Shown here: positions 41,924-50,259 of the stretch, one piece after another | Numbering within the stretch: the first letter of the stretch is position 1 | Layout: each line of letters opens with the position of its first letter | NCBI GenBank assembly: GCA_002394395.1 | Contig: DGTR01000009.1 | Coordinates: 1 to 50,259 of the forward strand | Direction: 5' to 3' | Length of the DNA: 50,259 nt | DNA from: Bacteroidales bacterium UBA4331 | GTDB lineage: Bacteria; Bacteroidota; Bacteroidia; Bacteroidales; Paludibacteraceae | The notes under the pieces: generated by a model | What the model saw: the letters and a program-made list of their open reading frames with translations, nothing else | Database searches by the model: none | Told to the model about the DNA's origin: nothing | Translations under genes and position numbers: made by a program

Positions 41924-42017
41924 CATACACAAGTCTTTTGTCATAAAAATTCAAATAAATTCGATTTTTACGCCAAAATCCTTGCGTATGTCAAACTTTT
42001 GTTGTACCTTTGCACCG
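41924..42017 (+). repeat. 94-bp direct repeat, copy B (promoter copy for the ATPase gene)
   Basis: Identical to copy A at 40081-40174 over 94 bases. It places the same promoter in front of the AAA ATPase gene. Confidence 0.95.
41982..42012 (+). promoter_or_regulatory. Promoter of the AAA ATPase gene
   Basis: TTGC at 41982-41985 and TACCTTTG at 42005-42012, identical to the hipBA promoter. A GCACC/GGTGC hairpin (42045-42060) lies between it and the start codon. Confidence 0.8.
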
Positions 42018-42079
42018 TGAAAAGTGCATAATATACAAAATCATGCACCTTGCAGGGTGCAAAAACAATCAATTTTACT

Positions 42080-43252
42080 ATGATAAATGGAGATTTATTA
42101 CAGTACATGCAGGAGCAGTTAGCCTTGACATCTTTGGATTTCAAGCGGTATTTGTACGGACAGATGGATTGGAACAAACGCTTGCAATGCCTGACCGGCG
42201 GACGAGGGGTGGGTAAAAGCACAATGGTAAAACAGCATATAATCGAAACCCCGGAAGAGCATAGTCTCTACGTCTCTGCTGATCATAGTTACTTCACGCT
42301 TCATACATTGATTGAACTGGCGGACGAGTTTGTGAAAGAGGGTGGAGACCATCTGTATATCGATGAGATCCATAAATACGATGGTTGGAGTAGAGAGATT
42401 AAGCAGATATACGATACCCATCCGGCTCTGAAGGTGTTTATCACCGGTTCGTCTATCTTGGACCTTTTAGACGGAGAGGCGGACTTGAGCAGGCGTGTGA
42501 TTATGCGGCATCTGCATGGTATGTCGTTCCGTGAGTATTTGAAGTTTGTGCATCATATCGATGTGCCGGTATATAGTTTAGAGGACGTACTATCCGGGAA
42601 GGCGCAACCCAAAGAGTTGCCTCATCCCTTACCGTTGTTTCGACAATACTTGCGAGACGGATACTATCCTTTTGCTTTGGAAGGTGATTTTCAAGAGCGT
42701 TTGCAGAATGTGATACGCCAGACTATGGAGTCGGATATCCCGCATTACGCGAAGATGAGCCCGGCTACGGGACGAAAATTACGCCAGATGCTATCCATTG
42801 TAGCCCAAAATGCACCATACAAACCGGAAGCACAATCTCTGGCAAACGAACTGCACATCAGTCGTAATGACGTACCCGGTTACTTGCTGTTTATGGAGAA
42901 AGCAGAGATGATAGGTCAGTTACGTGACGACACCGGAGGTATGCGCGGACTTGGCAAAGTGGAGAAAGTGTATCTTAATAACACGAATATCCAATACGCT
43001 TTAGCGGGTGAAAACGCAGAGATCGGCAATGTGCGCGAGACCTTCTTCTACAACCAACTGCGCGTAACTCAGGAGGTGATATCGTCCCGCGTGAGCGACT
43101 TTTGCGTAGGAGACTACACCTTTGAGGTGGGAGGAAAAAAGAAAGGGAAGAAACAAATATCCGAAGTGCCAAACGGTTATGTGGTGCGTGACGAGATTGA
43201 ATACGCTACTAACCAGATTATTCCGCTATGGGCATTCGGCTTGATGTACTAA
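42080..43252 (+). CDS. AAA_14/DUF4143-type ATPase
   Basis: A 390-residue P-loop ATPase. Walker A is GGRGVGKST (40-48), Walker B is HLYIDEIHKY (91-100), and a sensor-like FITGSSILDLL follows near residue 120. The C-terminal half fits DUF4143, with a winged-helix-like region (LANELHISRNDVPGYLLFMEKAEMI). Proteins of this type are widespread, occur in many copies in Bacteroidetes, and have no settled function. I chose ATG 42080; an in-frame start at 42050 lies inside the leader hairpin. Its promoter is the copy B repeat. Confidence 0.88.
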   Translation: MINGDLLQYMQEQLALTSLDFKRYLYGQMDWNKRLQCLTGGRGVGKSTMVKQHIIETPEEHSLYVSADHSYFTLHTLIELADEFVKEGGDHLYIDEIHKYDGWSREIKQIYDTHPALKVFITGSSILDLLDGEADLSRRVIMRHLHGMSFREYLKFVHHIDVPVYSLEDVLSGKAQPKELPHPLPLFRQYLRDGYYPFALEGDFQERLQNVIRQTMESDIPHYAKMSPATGRKLRQMLSIVAQNAPYKPEAQSLANELHISRNDVPGYLLFMEKAEMIGQLRDDTGGMRGLGKVEKVYLNNTNIQYALAGENAEIGNVRETFFYNQLRVTQEVISSRVSDFCVGDYTFEVGGKKKGKKQISEVPNGYVVRDEIEYATNQIIPLWAFGLMY

Positions 43253-43357
43253 CCCCTCACCCCGTAACGAAAAAACCGAGACGTAAAATACTATATGAAT
43301 AAAATCTTTACGGAAGTGTTCTAAAAAACGATCCAAAAGAGATAGGATTGTGTGTTG

Positions 43358-43397
43358 AATATCGCTCGTTCTATATCTTAGAATGGGCGATATTTTT
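43358..43397 (+). terminator. Intrinsic terminator after the ATPase gene
   Basis: Bases 43358-43373 pair with 43379-43394 over 16 positions (two G-U pairs) around TATCT. The 3' arm continues into TTTTT. Confidence 0.85.
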
Positions 43398-43628
43398 CGT
43401 ATATATACCATATTATTATGTAAAAATACAATATAATGTTATGCGTGAGTTTATTATAGTGACGTTTTGATACGCATACCTTACAATTTGTAGATTTTTG
43501 CACTTTTTTTCTTGTTTTTCTTTCGTATGTCAAAAAAAAACAGTACCTTTGCAGCGCTTTAACCGCGCTGCTACGCTCTCGTGTGCGTAAGCGGTATAAA
43601 AATGAAAAAATTTAAAGGTACAAAAGAT
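43398..43628 (+). promoter_or_regulatory. Promoter and leader of giant protein 2
   Basis: The -7 box TACCTTTG is at 43544-43551. A hairpin, GCAGCGC (43551-43557) with GCGCTGC (43565-43571), starts at the box itself. The leader ends in ACAAAAGAT directly before the ATG, as in giant protein 1. No gene is seen in the region. Confidence 0.65.
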
Positions 43629-46600
43629 ATGACAACAAAATTATTTAAATCAATGAATTTAATTCGTCGCGGGAGCGGGGCAGGCCTAAACCTCTTCCGC
43701 TATGCGGCGATGGTAATTATGCTACTGATGCTCGGCGTTGGCAATGCGTGGGCAAGTAGTAGCAAGACGTACTATTCCACGATGAACGTGGCTGTTGCCT
43801 CAGGGCAGACTGGATATGGAACCGTGTATGTTACGTCGTCGGGTAAAACGTCTGATACGAAAAATTCTGATTCGTCGAGTTCGTCCGTTTCGCATTCTTA
43901 CAACATTTATGCGACAGCGAATGCGGGATACAAGTTTACCTCTTGGTCGGGTAGCGGTATTACCTTTGGAAGTACAACGACGGCCAATACTACGGGTTCT
44001 ATTTCAACTTCGTCCACATCGTCTCCTGGTACATCAAAAACCGCAACGGCATCTTTTGAGGTAGTCAAGGTAACAGCGGCTCCGGCGGATGTGACTATCA
44101 ATGCAACGGATCCTTCTGCCACCTATCCGGAAGCGGCAGGTGTGGTTGTCGGTTTTACAACATCCTCGTCTAATGCGAATGGTGACTTTATGACAGGCGG
44201 CAGCGGAGATAGCAGATGGACTATTTCTGCTTGGCCGACGCATGCCAGTGCGACAAGTACGACATTTAACTACAAATTCGTTGGTAATGGTTCGTACGGC
44301 ACCAATAACCGTACGTTCACCAAGACGGTTACGCTCAAAGGCTTGAATGATGCAACGGTTAAGACTTGTACATTGACGGCGAAATATCCGAATCCAAGGG
44401 TTATTGAGTGTAATGCAGAGGCGACCGACCTTACGATTTATCCTACATTCGCCGCGGCGGATGCGACGCAGGCTGCGGTGGAGAAGACGGCTGTATTTGA
44501 TGTGGTGTATGCGGATAATGGGAATAACTTTACGGCATCGTTCAGCGGAGCAAACGGAGGTGGTACGTGGACGGTTACGAATATTAGCGTAGATCAGTCG
44601 AATCAGAAAGCAACTGTCACCTATACTTTTAGCGGTAATAAAGCGGTTGGTACCCATACTGCTGTTTTGACGTTGACAGCCAATGACTGCAAAGGTTGGG
44701 ATGATACCAGCGCGGCAGGCGGCGCATCGGCTACGGTTACTCTGACGGCAGAGAACACGCAAGAGGCAACTAACGATGCGAGTGTAACAACCACAGCGAA
44801 TGTAACGACGGAATATGCTACGTTTACTGAAGCGCTTGCAGCCGCTAACGCCACTTCCGGCGCAACGCTGACGCTCTTGCGTAATGTAGATTTGGGTACC
44901 ATTACGGCAACCAAAACAATTAACAAGGCAATGACTATCGACTTGAATGGTAAGGAACTCCGTGCAGCTGTTAATAAGTCGGAAGTGCCGATGTTGACAT
45001 TTAGTGCATCGGTGACGGTTAAAGACTCTAAAACCGGAGGTAAGATTATCAACGAGCATGCGCTTAATGGTCAATTGCGTACGATTACCGTCGCCGGTGG
45101 AACATTCACGTTGGAAAGCGGAACGATTGCAGTTCATAACACCGGTCAGTATGCCGGTGCGGCAAATTCCACCCTTGGGGTTGCCAAATATGCGTCTTGT
45201 GCATGCCGTGTGCTTCATCAAAATGCTGGAACGACTGTTAATATCACTGGCAGTGGTAAGTTGGATGCCAAAGGAACCCGTTCGGTATATGGCATCGTGC
45301 AGGGAAGTAGTGCGGCAACGAATAAAGCCGGTACCACCGTGCTGAATGTTACCGGAGGTGAGATAGCAGTGGAGGCTCCGTATAATGCATTAGGTATCTA
45401 TGCATACGGCAAAGTCAATATGAGTGCCGGTGTGATTAATACCCATATAAATACCGATATGGTTGATGCGCAATATGCTGCCGATAATGCTAATAATACA
45501 AGCAACGGCTACGGTTATGGTATTTTAATGAAAGTATCAGTTAGTGCAACAGCTTCCAGTTGCTATTACGGTACGCTCAATATGACCGGCGGTACGATTA
45601 ATGTAATCAGCGACCGCACGAAAGCAGCCTCTCTGTATAACTATGGTATTTATCTTGAAGCTGCTGCCACCGGTGTAGGCGCAGGCAAAACGGCAACGGA
45701 TGGTACGCTGTCGCAAAAAGCAAGTGCTAAAGCCAGCATTGAAAATGCTAACATCACCGTACACTCCAATACATATTACAGTTATGGTATTATCGTCTAT
45801 GGTAGTTATAACTCGTACGATAATGAATATTTCACTGTTCCGATTAAGAATTGTACCATTGATGTACAAGCATACACTTATACGTACGGTGTCGCTGCTA
45901 GATGTGCTATCAATAGTACTTACGGTGGAAAATATTGGGGTGATGTAGAATTAACCGGTAATACCCTTACCGCTGAGAGTGTAACGGGTTCTACAGCTTA
46001 CGGTGTTTTTGTAGAGGCTACTTCTGCCCACATTTTCAAAGATGCGAATACTACTACTGCTCCCATCTATTACGGTGAGTATGCGACAGCTGCGAAAGCG
46101 GTTATCAACAGCGGAACTTATACAGCCAAGACGAAGACATCCAGTGCATACGCTGTTTGTTCCTCGACTCGCGCAAAGACGATATATGATCCGGAAACGC
46201 AGGTGCAAACTAACCGCAAACCGAGTGGTGCGGCAGAGGCATATCCGATTATAATTATTCATGGCGGTACCTTCCGCGGCGAAACGACCACATCCACATC
46301 TCGTGCAGTGTCCAGCGGCGGATACACCACGATTGACGGTGGTACGTTCGAGGCATTCTCTACAACTACTACCGCGTACGGATTATATGCAGTTAGTGGA
46401 AAACTGACTGCAAGCGGTGTAACTATTTCTGCGAATGCGACCCAATATGCGTATGGTGCATTGGCAGATTGTGCAGTTCCTTCCGGTAATACAGCGCAAA
46501 CCGGTTTTGCGTATGCAGCTGAGATGGAGTTGAATAACTGCGACATTACAGCTACGACGCGTACCAGCACAGAAGCTCGCGGTGTGTCTGTGAATGCAAC

Positions 46601-49600
46601 AAGCAAAACACATAACTGGACGCAGTTCAAAGCAGATAGTACTTCTAACAAATGGGCAACTACGACCTACAATGCTTACAAGAGTGTCTTCCCATGTACA
46701 GTTGCAGGGCACGATAGCGTAGGTGTCTCCATCGCAGCAAAAGCAACCATCAACGGTTGTGATATCAAGGCTACGGCAGGAACGACCACAGCGTACGGAG
46801 TTTATTTGACGGGTACTTCTGTTCCTAATTCAAAGGACACCTGTGCATCGCCTACCGTAAATATTAAGAATACCAAGTTTACCGTCAAAACCAATGGAAC
46901 GACGACGGCAGTAGGTGTTTATGCCGGTGGTCCGACCACGATTGACGGCTGTGACTTTACGGTACAGCCGAAGACAACTACGGCAAAAGGTGTGCATGCA
47001 TACGATAAGAAGACAACAATTACCAATACGAAATTTAATGTAACCGCCACATCCGAAGCCCGTCTTTTCTATGCAGAAGCTGCTATAGGTTCTACGACAG
47101 GCACGGACTATCACGGTGAGTTTGAATTAGGTGAAGGCAATGAGTGTGTTGCAACTGCTACAGGAGGTAATACAGCGCATATCCTGACGTTACTTGCTAC
47201 GAAGAGAAATATAGCAAGTGGTACATTTGCAGGAGACTACGCGAACGCAACGTCTGCGTTGGTAACAGGTGGCTCGTATAAGGCTACTGCTACAGGAACG
47301 ACATGTTATGCAGTCAATCTCTCTGCAGAACAAGTGCAGAATGCTGTGAAAGCGGCTCCGTCTTGTACGATAGAAGGCGGTAAGTTCTGGGCATTGGCAA
47401 GTGGCGGTACAACGGGTATCTGTACCACCAATGGTGTCGCTGGAAATATCCTGTTCAAGGGTGGTGTCTACAATGTGAATACGACGCTTTCGAAGCATAT
47501 TCCCGAAGGTTACGAAGAAGTGCCTCTTGCAAGCGACAGACCTGAATATACAGAAGGCTATCGCTATGAGGTGGACAAAGCCGGTATGCACGGTATCGAT
47601 GTATGCCAGATTGGTTCGACCAAATATAAATCGCTGGAAGAAGCATTGCAGGTAGTTACTTCCGGTCAGGTAATCTACATGATTGCCAACTACACGATGG
47701 CAAGCCCTGGTGACTATGTACTTCCGGCTAATACCACCTTACTGATCCCTTATAAAACAGGTTCCGGTAAGGGTGCTACAACAGCTATTGGTAATTCTGC
47801 CTCTACAACTACATCGGCAACTACTCCTTCTTTATTCCGTAAACTAACTTTTGGTAATGGAGTTAATCTGATTTGTTACGGAACAATCGAAACGAGTGCA
47901 CAGCAGAAAGCCAACGGTCAGTACAGCGCATGTGTAGGTATGCCTTCCGGCGCGTATGGACAAATACAGATGGATGAAGGTTCTCATATCAGCATGGAGA
48001 GTGGTTCCCGTTTGAACTGCTGGGGATATATTACCGGTAAAGGAACCATCAATGTAAAGAACAATGCGACCGTATTGGAAGGTTTCCAATTGGGCGACTG
48101 GTGTGGTGGTACCAATGCTACTACGTTAACGGGTAGTTCCAATAAGGGCAAAGCATTCCCGATCACCCATTATTTCTACCAAAGCATCGAATGTCCGATT
48201 ACCTATCGGCCAGGTGCAAAAGCATTAGGTTCAACGCATGTAAATATGTCCTATGTAGGTGTAAAGGGTCAAGACGCTGTACCATTGGTTGGTACTTCCG
48301 ACGCTATGTTTATCATGGATAATGTGAATGCCAGCGAAGATACATGGGTAATGAAAGACTACGATGAGGAAACCGACTATTGCTATTGGACCATTAATAG
48401 TGGTGCTTCTATCGGAAATCTTATTGTCGAAATTCCAAGTGCTATGACTGTAAACTCGGCTGATTATGTGTTGCCGATTTGCTCGAACATGGCAGTGGTA
48501 CTCAATTACGGGGAAGGTTCCATTGGACAGCATGCTGTCTTCACACCGGGATCGAAACTGATCATTAACAAAGAAGGCACGCTTGTACTGAGTGGTGTGA
48601 ACGTAAGTATGCTGGATCTTTCGGAATATACCGGAGCTACGATTTATCGTGCGACTTATTCTCCGACTTGGGGTACGACCAATCCTCGCAGCACAAGCGT
48701 GGTGGATGCAGAAGTGTTTGTGCATGGTAAAGTAGATTTGAGAGGCAATGGCGGTTTATATACTTCAGCGAGTGGAGCCAATATCCATTCAACGAATGCA
48801 GATGCCGGTCAAGTGTTATATACCACGGCTGCACAAGGCGATAAGACGACATACTATTTGAAAAATGCCGCAACATCTGCTACTGCCGTTACGGTGAATG
48901 CTGCAAAATTGCGTAATGAAGATAATACCTATTCATCCACGGCAAGTACTTCTGCAGGCGATGTGTGGGTTTACGTGAATGGCAAATGGACTAAAAAGAC
49001 GAAAGAAGGTTGCTTCAGTGTGGAGACAACAGATAAAAAGCACTATTATATACAGCCTTCTGATATCGTAGAAGTAAACTATCCGGCAGAAAGCAACAAT
49101 ACTTATACTTCTGTAACAGGAGGTCGCGTGTTCGTATGGGATGAGGATTGCTACTGGTGGGAGGTAGAAACAGAGCCGACAGCTGAAGGTTATTATAAGG
49201 CTATTACTCCAGACCACAACGGCAAATACAATTACTATTACTATGATAGTTCTGCCAATTGCTGGAAGATCAAGACAATAACCGTTACTTGGAATATCAA
49301 TGGATCGAATACCAATTATTCCGTAGGTTACGGTACAAAACCTGAGTGGTTAGGTGCTACACCGACCAAGAGTTCTTCGTCCTCCGATTATGTATGGAGA
49401 TGGGATGGTTGGACACAAGGTAGTAGTACGGAAGTTATTGATAACAAAGAACTTCCGATTGTGACAGAGAATACGACCTTCACAGCGCACTTCTACGAGA
49501 AGTACTATGAGTACAACGTTACGTTTAAGAACTCGGATGGTACTATCCTTGATTCGCGTAACTGGAGAGCGGGCACAACTCCATCATACGAAGGCACGCC

Positions 49601-50259
49601 GACCAAGAATCCTACGGTTGATTATACATATGAGTTCAACGGTTCATGGTCGCCGGCGATTACAACGGTAACCGGTTCGGCTACTTATGTGGCGCAGTAC
49701 GATGCTACCCCGCGCGAGTACACGATCACGTTCCTTAATTATGATATGTCTGTATTGGGAACGGCAGAAGTGGTATATAACGGCACGCCGTCGAATGCGA
49801 CCTATCTGGCTGCGGTGGCTCCGTTGACGGAGGATCCGTATAAGCCGGACAATAGCGCGTTCTCGTTCGAGTTCGCAGGATGGAGACTCCAAGGCGCAAG
49901 CAGTAACGGCTTTGCACAAGTGAAGGGCAATCAGTCCTATATCGCACAATACACCCAGACGTCTAAGACATACCGTGTCTCGTTTATGGACGATGATGGT
50001 AAAACAGAGTTGCATTATTTGTTACTCGAAGTCGGTCAAACACCGTCTTATACTTGGCCTAACCCGAGCAAATCATCAACTGCCGAGTGGACCTATACGT
50101 TCACGGGTTGGACTCCGGCTACTTTCGCCGTAGTGGAAGGTCCGCAGACATACGTCGCTAATTACAGCTCAACCAAACGCAAATATAAAATCACTTGGTT
50201 GAATGACGATAATAGTCAGATTGACCAGACAGAAGTTGAGTATGGCGTTGTTCCGACGC
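43629..50259 (+). CDS. Giant secreted surface protein 2 (runs off the window)
   Basis: An open frame of 2,210 codons without a stop in the window. A signal peptide with a long basic start ends near residue 43 (GNAWASSS). Residues about 430-1240 are a predicted parallel beta-helix with a YG(V/I) repeat (SVYGIVQG, NALGIYAYG, YNYGIYLEA, TAYGVFVEA, TAYGVYLTG and others). Residues about 1322-1730 match the shared module of giant protein 1 (HGIDVCQIGSTKYKSLEEAL, MPSGAYGQIQMDEGSH, GANIHSTNADAGQ). Residues from about 1883 are InlB-type repeats (ITVTWNINGSN, YNVTFKNSDG, YTITFLNYD, YRVSFMDDDG, YKITWLNDDN). The C-terminus is outside. Probably a surface adhesin. Confidence 0.85.
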   Translation, partial: MTTKLFKSMNLIRRGSGAGLNLFRYAAMVIMLLMLGVGNAWASSSKTYYSTMNVAVASGQTGYGTVYVTSSGKTSDTKNSDSSSSSVSHSYNIYATANAGYKFTSWSGSGITFGSTTTANTTGSISTSSTSSPGTSKTATASFEVVKVTAAPADVTINATDPSATYPEAAGVVVGFTTSSSNANGDFMTGGSGDSRWTISAWPTHASATSTTFNYKFVGNGSYGTNNRTFTKTVTLKGLNDATVKTCTLTAKYPNPRVIECNAEATDLTIYPTFAAADATQAAVEKTAVFDVVYADNGNNFTASFSGANGGGTWTVTNISVDQSNQKATVTYTFSGNKAVGTHTAVLTLTANDCKGWDDTSAAGGASATVTLTAENTQEATNDASVTTTANVTTEYATFTEALAAANATSGATLTLLRNVDLGTITATKTINKAMTIDLNGKELRAAVNKSEVPMLTFSASVTVKDSKTGGKIINEHALNGQLRTITVAGGTFTLESGTIAVHNTGQYAGAANSTLGVAKYASCACRVLHQNAGTTVNITGSGKLDAKGTRSVYGIVQGSSAATNKAGTTVLNVTGGEIAVEAPYNALGIYAYGKVNMSAGVINTHINTDMVDAQYAADNANNTSNGYGYGILMKVSVSATASSCYYGTLNMTGGTINVISDRTKAASLYNYGIYLEAAATGVGAGKTATDGTLSQKASAKASIENANITVHSNTYYSYGIIVYGSYNSYDNEYFTVPIKNCTIDVQAYTYTYGVAARCAINSTYGGKYWGDVELTGNTLTAESVTGSTAYGVFVEATSAHIFKDANTTTAPIYYGEYATAAKAVINSGTYTAKTKTSSAYAVCSSTRAKTIYDPETQVQTNRKPSGAAEAYPIIIIHGGTFRGETTTSTSRAVSSGGYTTIDGGTFEAFSTTTTAYGLYAVSGKLTASGVTISANATQYAYGALADCAVPSGNTAQTGFAYAAEMELNNCDITATTRTSTEARGVSVNATSKTHNWTQFKADSTSNKWATTTYNAYKSVFPCTVAGHDSVGVSIAAKATINGCDIKATAGTTTAYGVYLTGTSVPNSKDTCASPTVNIKNTKFTVKTNGTTTAVGVYAGGPTTIDGCDFTVQPKTTTAKGVHAYDKKTTITNTKFNVTATSEARLFYAEAAIGSTTGTDYHGEFELGEGNECVATATGGNTAHILTLLATKRNIASGTFAGDYANATSALVTGGSYKATATGTTCYAVNLSAEQVQNAVKAAPSCTIEGGKFWALASGGTTGICTTNGVAGNILFKGGVYNVNTTLSKHIPEGYEEVPLASDRPEYTEGYRYEVDKAGMHGIDVCQIGSTKYKSLEEALQVVTSGQVIYMIANYTMASPGDYVLPANTTLLIPYKTGSGKGATTAIGNSASTTTSATTPSLFRKLTFGNGVNLICYGTIETSAQQKANGQYSACVGMPSGAYGQIQMDEGSHISMESGSRLNCWGYITGKGTINVKNNATVLEGFQLGDWCGGTNATTLTGSSNKGKAFPITHYFYQSIECPITYRPGAKALGSTHVNMSYVGVKGQDAVPLVGTSDAMFIMDNVNASEDTWVMKDYDEETDYCYWTINSGASIGNLIVEIPSAMTVNSADYVLPICSNMAVVLNYGEGSIGQHAVFTPGSKLIINKEGTLVLSGVNVSMLDLSEYTGATIYRATYSPTWGTTNPRSTSVVDAEVFVHGKVDLRGNGGLYTSASGANIHSTNADAGQVLYTTAAQGDKTTYYLKNAATSATAVTVNAAKLRNEDNTYSSTASTSAGDVWVYVNGKWTKKTKEGCFSVETTDKKHYYIQPSDIVEVNYPAESNNTYTSVTGGRVFVWDEDCYWWEVETEPTAEGYYKAITPDHNGKYNYYYYDSSANCWKIKTITVTWNINGSNTNYSVGYGTKPEWLGATPTKSSSSSDYVWRWDGWTQGSSTEVIDNKELPIVTENTTFTAHFYEKYYEYNVTFKNSDGTILDSRNWRAGTTPSYEGTPTKNPTVDYTYEFNGSWSPAITTVTGSATYVAQYDATPREYTITFLNYDMSVLGTAEVVYNGTPSNATYLAAVAPLTEDPYKPDNSAFSFEFAGWRLQGASSNGFAQVKGNQSYIAQYTQTSKTYRVSFMDDDGKTELHYLLLEVGQTPSYTWPNPSKSSTAEWTYTFTGWTPATFAVVEGPQTYVANYSSTKRKYKITWLNDDNSQIDQTEVEYGVVPT

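Noticed and set aside
41924..42017. Second toxin-antitoxin antitoxin gene in the repeat
   Set aside because: The 94-bp repeat is non-coding in all frames and holds only promoter sequence.
38077..43252. Prophage or integrative element
   Set aside because: DUF3987, HipBA and an ATPase are accessory genes, but no integrase, structural, relaxase or transfer gene and no att-like tRNA end were seen.
44034..45221. A 395-codon open frame on the minus strand
   Set aside because: It lies antisense to giant protein 2, is Arg/Cys-rich without any domain, and arises from the codon bias of the real gene, which is open from 43629 to the window end.

Overview
This 50.3 kb window looks like the chromosome of an uncultured, probably host-associated member of the Bacteroidales. 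The support is: (i) promoters of the Bacteroidetes type, a TTG box about 19 bases upstream of TAnnTTTG, found at least ten times, usually as TACCTTTG; (ii) the gene order U32 peptidase - DUF4271 - hemD - rnpA - yidD; (iii) families largely typical of this phylum (DUF4271, DUF4105/Lnb_N, DUF3987, C10 peptidases with a pro-domain, BspA-like LRR proteins, very large InlB-repeat surface proteins). I could not place it at family or genus level. No tRNA, rRNA, CRISPR array, transposase or integrase was seen.

Layout. 1-3 kb: housekeeping run (U32 peptidase end, DUF4271, hemD, rnpA, yidD, trmD). 3.0-3.1 kb: promoter, very short transcript and terminator, a candidate small RNA. 3.1-7.3 kb, minus strand: secreted C10 cysteine peptidase, Ca2+/Na+ antiporter, a 368-bp element with terminal inverted repeats, and ychF. 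7.4-9.4 kb: a highly folded leader followed by a secreted LRR protein. 9.6-20 kb: uxaB and uxaA (hexuronate catabolism), comF, nadB, periplasmic thioredoxin, K+/H+ antiporter, an NAD-dependent epimerase-like protein and a DEAD-box helicase, with rsmF convergent. 21.6-29 kb: a 2,419-residue secreted repeat protein with a 48-residue gene behind it. 29.2-36.9 kb: a compact type II fatty-acid/polyene-like cluster (KR, KS, two hot-dog dehydratases, ACP, desaturase-like flavoprotein) preceded by an Lnb-like thiol enzyme, a condensation-domain-like protein without its catalytic histidines, and a phosphatidylserine-decarboxylase-like enzyme. 37-43 kb: accessory islet with DUF3737, DUF3987 and an unknown partner, a HipBA toxin-antitoxin pair between two perfect 94-bp direct repeats, and an AAA ATPase. 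43.6 kb to the end: a second giant secreted protein, paralogous to the first and open at the window edge.

How it fits together. The most system-like part is the 29.2-36.9 kb cluster, which has the parts to build an acyl chain on a dedicated ACP and probably to desaturate and transfer it; its product is not known from sequence. Three of the secreted proteins (C10 peptidase, LRR protein, giant 1) end in the same short C-terminal motif and so probably share an export or anchoring route.

A feature of the whole window is its intergenic spacers. Many gene boundaries carry short, imperfect AT-rich tandem repeats that recur between unrelated loci. The same sequences also sit in frame inside at least two coding regions, and similar repeats occur in two more. 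All function statements come from reading the translations and sequence by eye; no database search was run.
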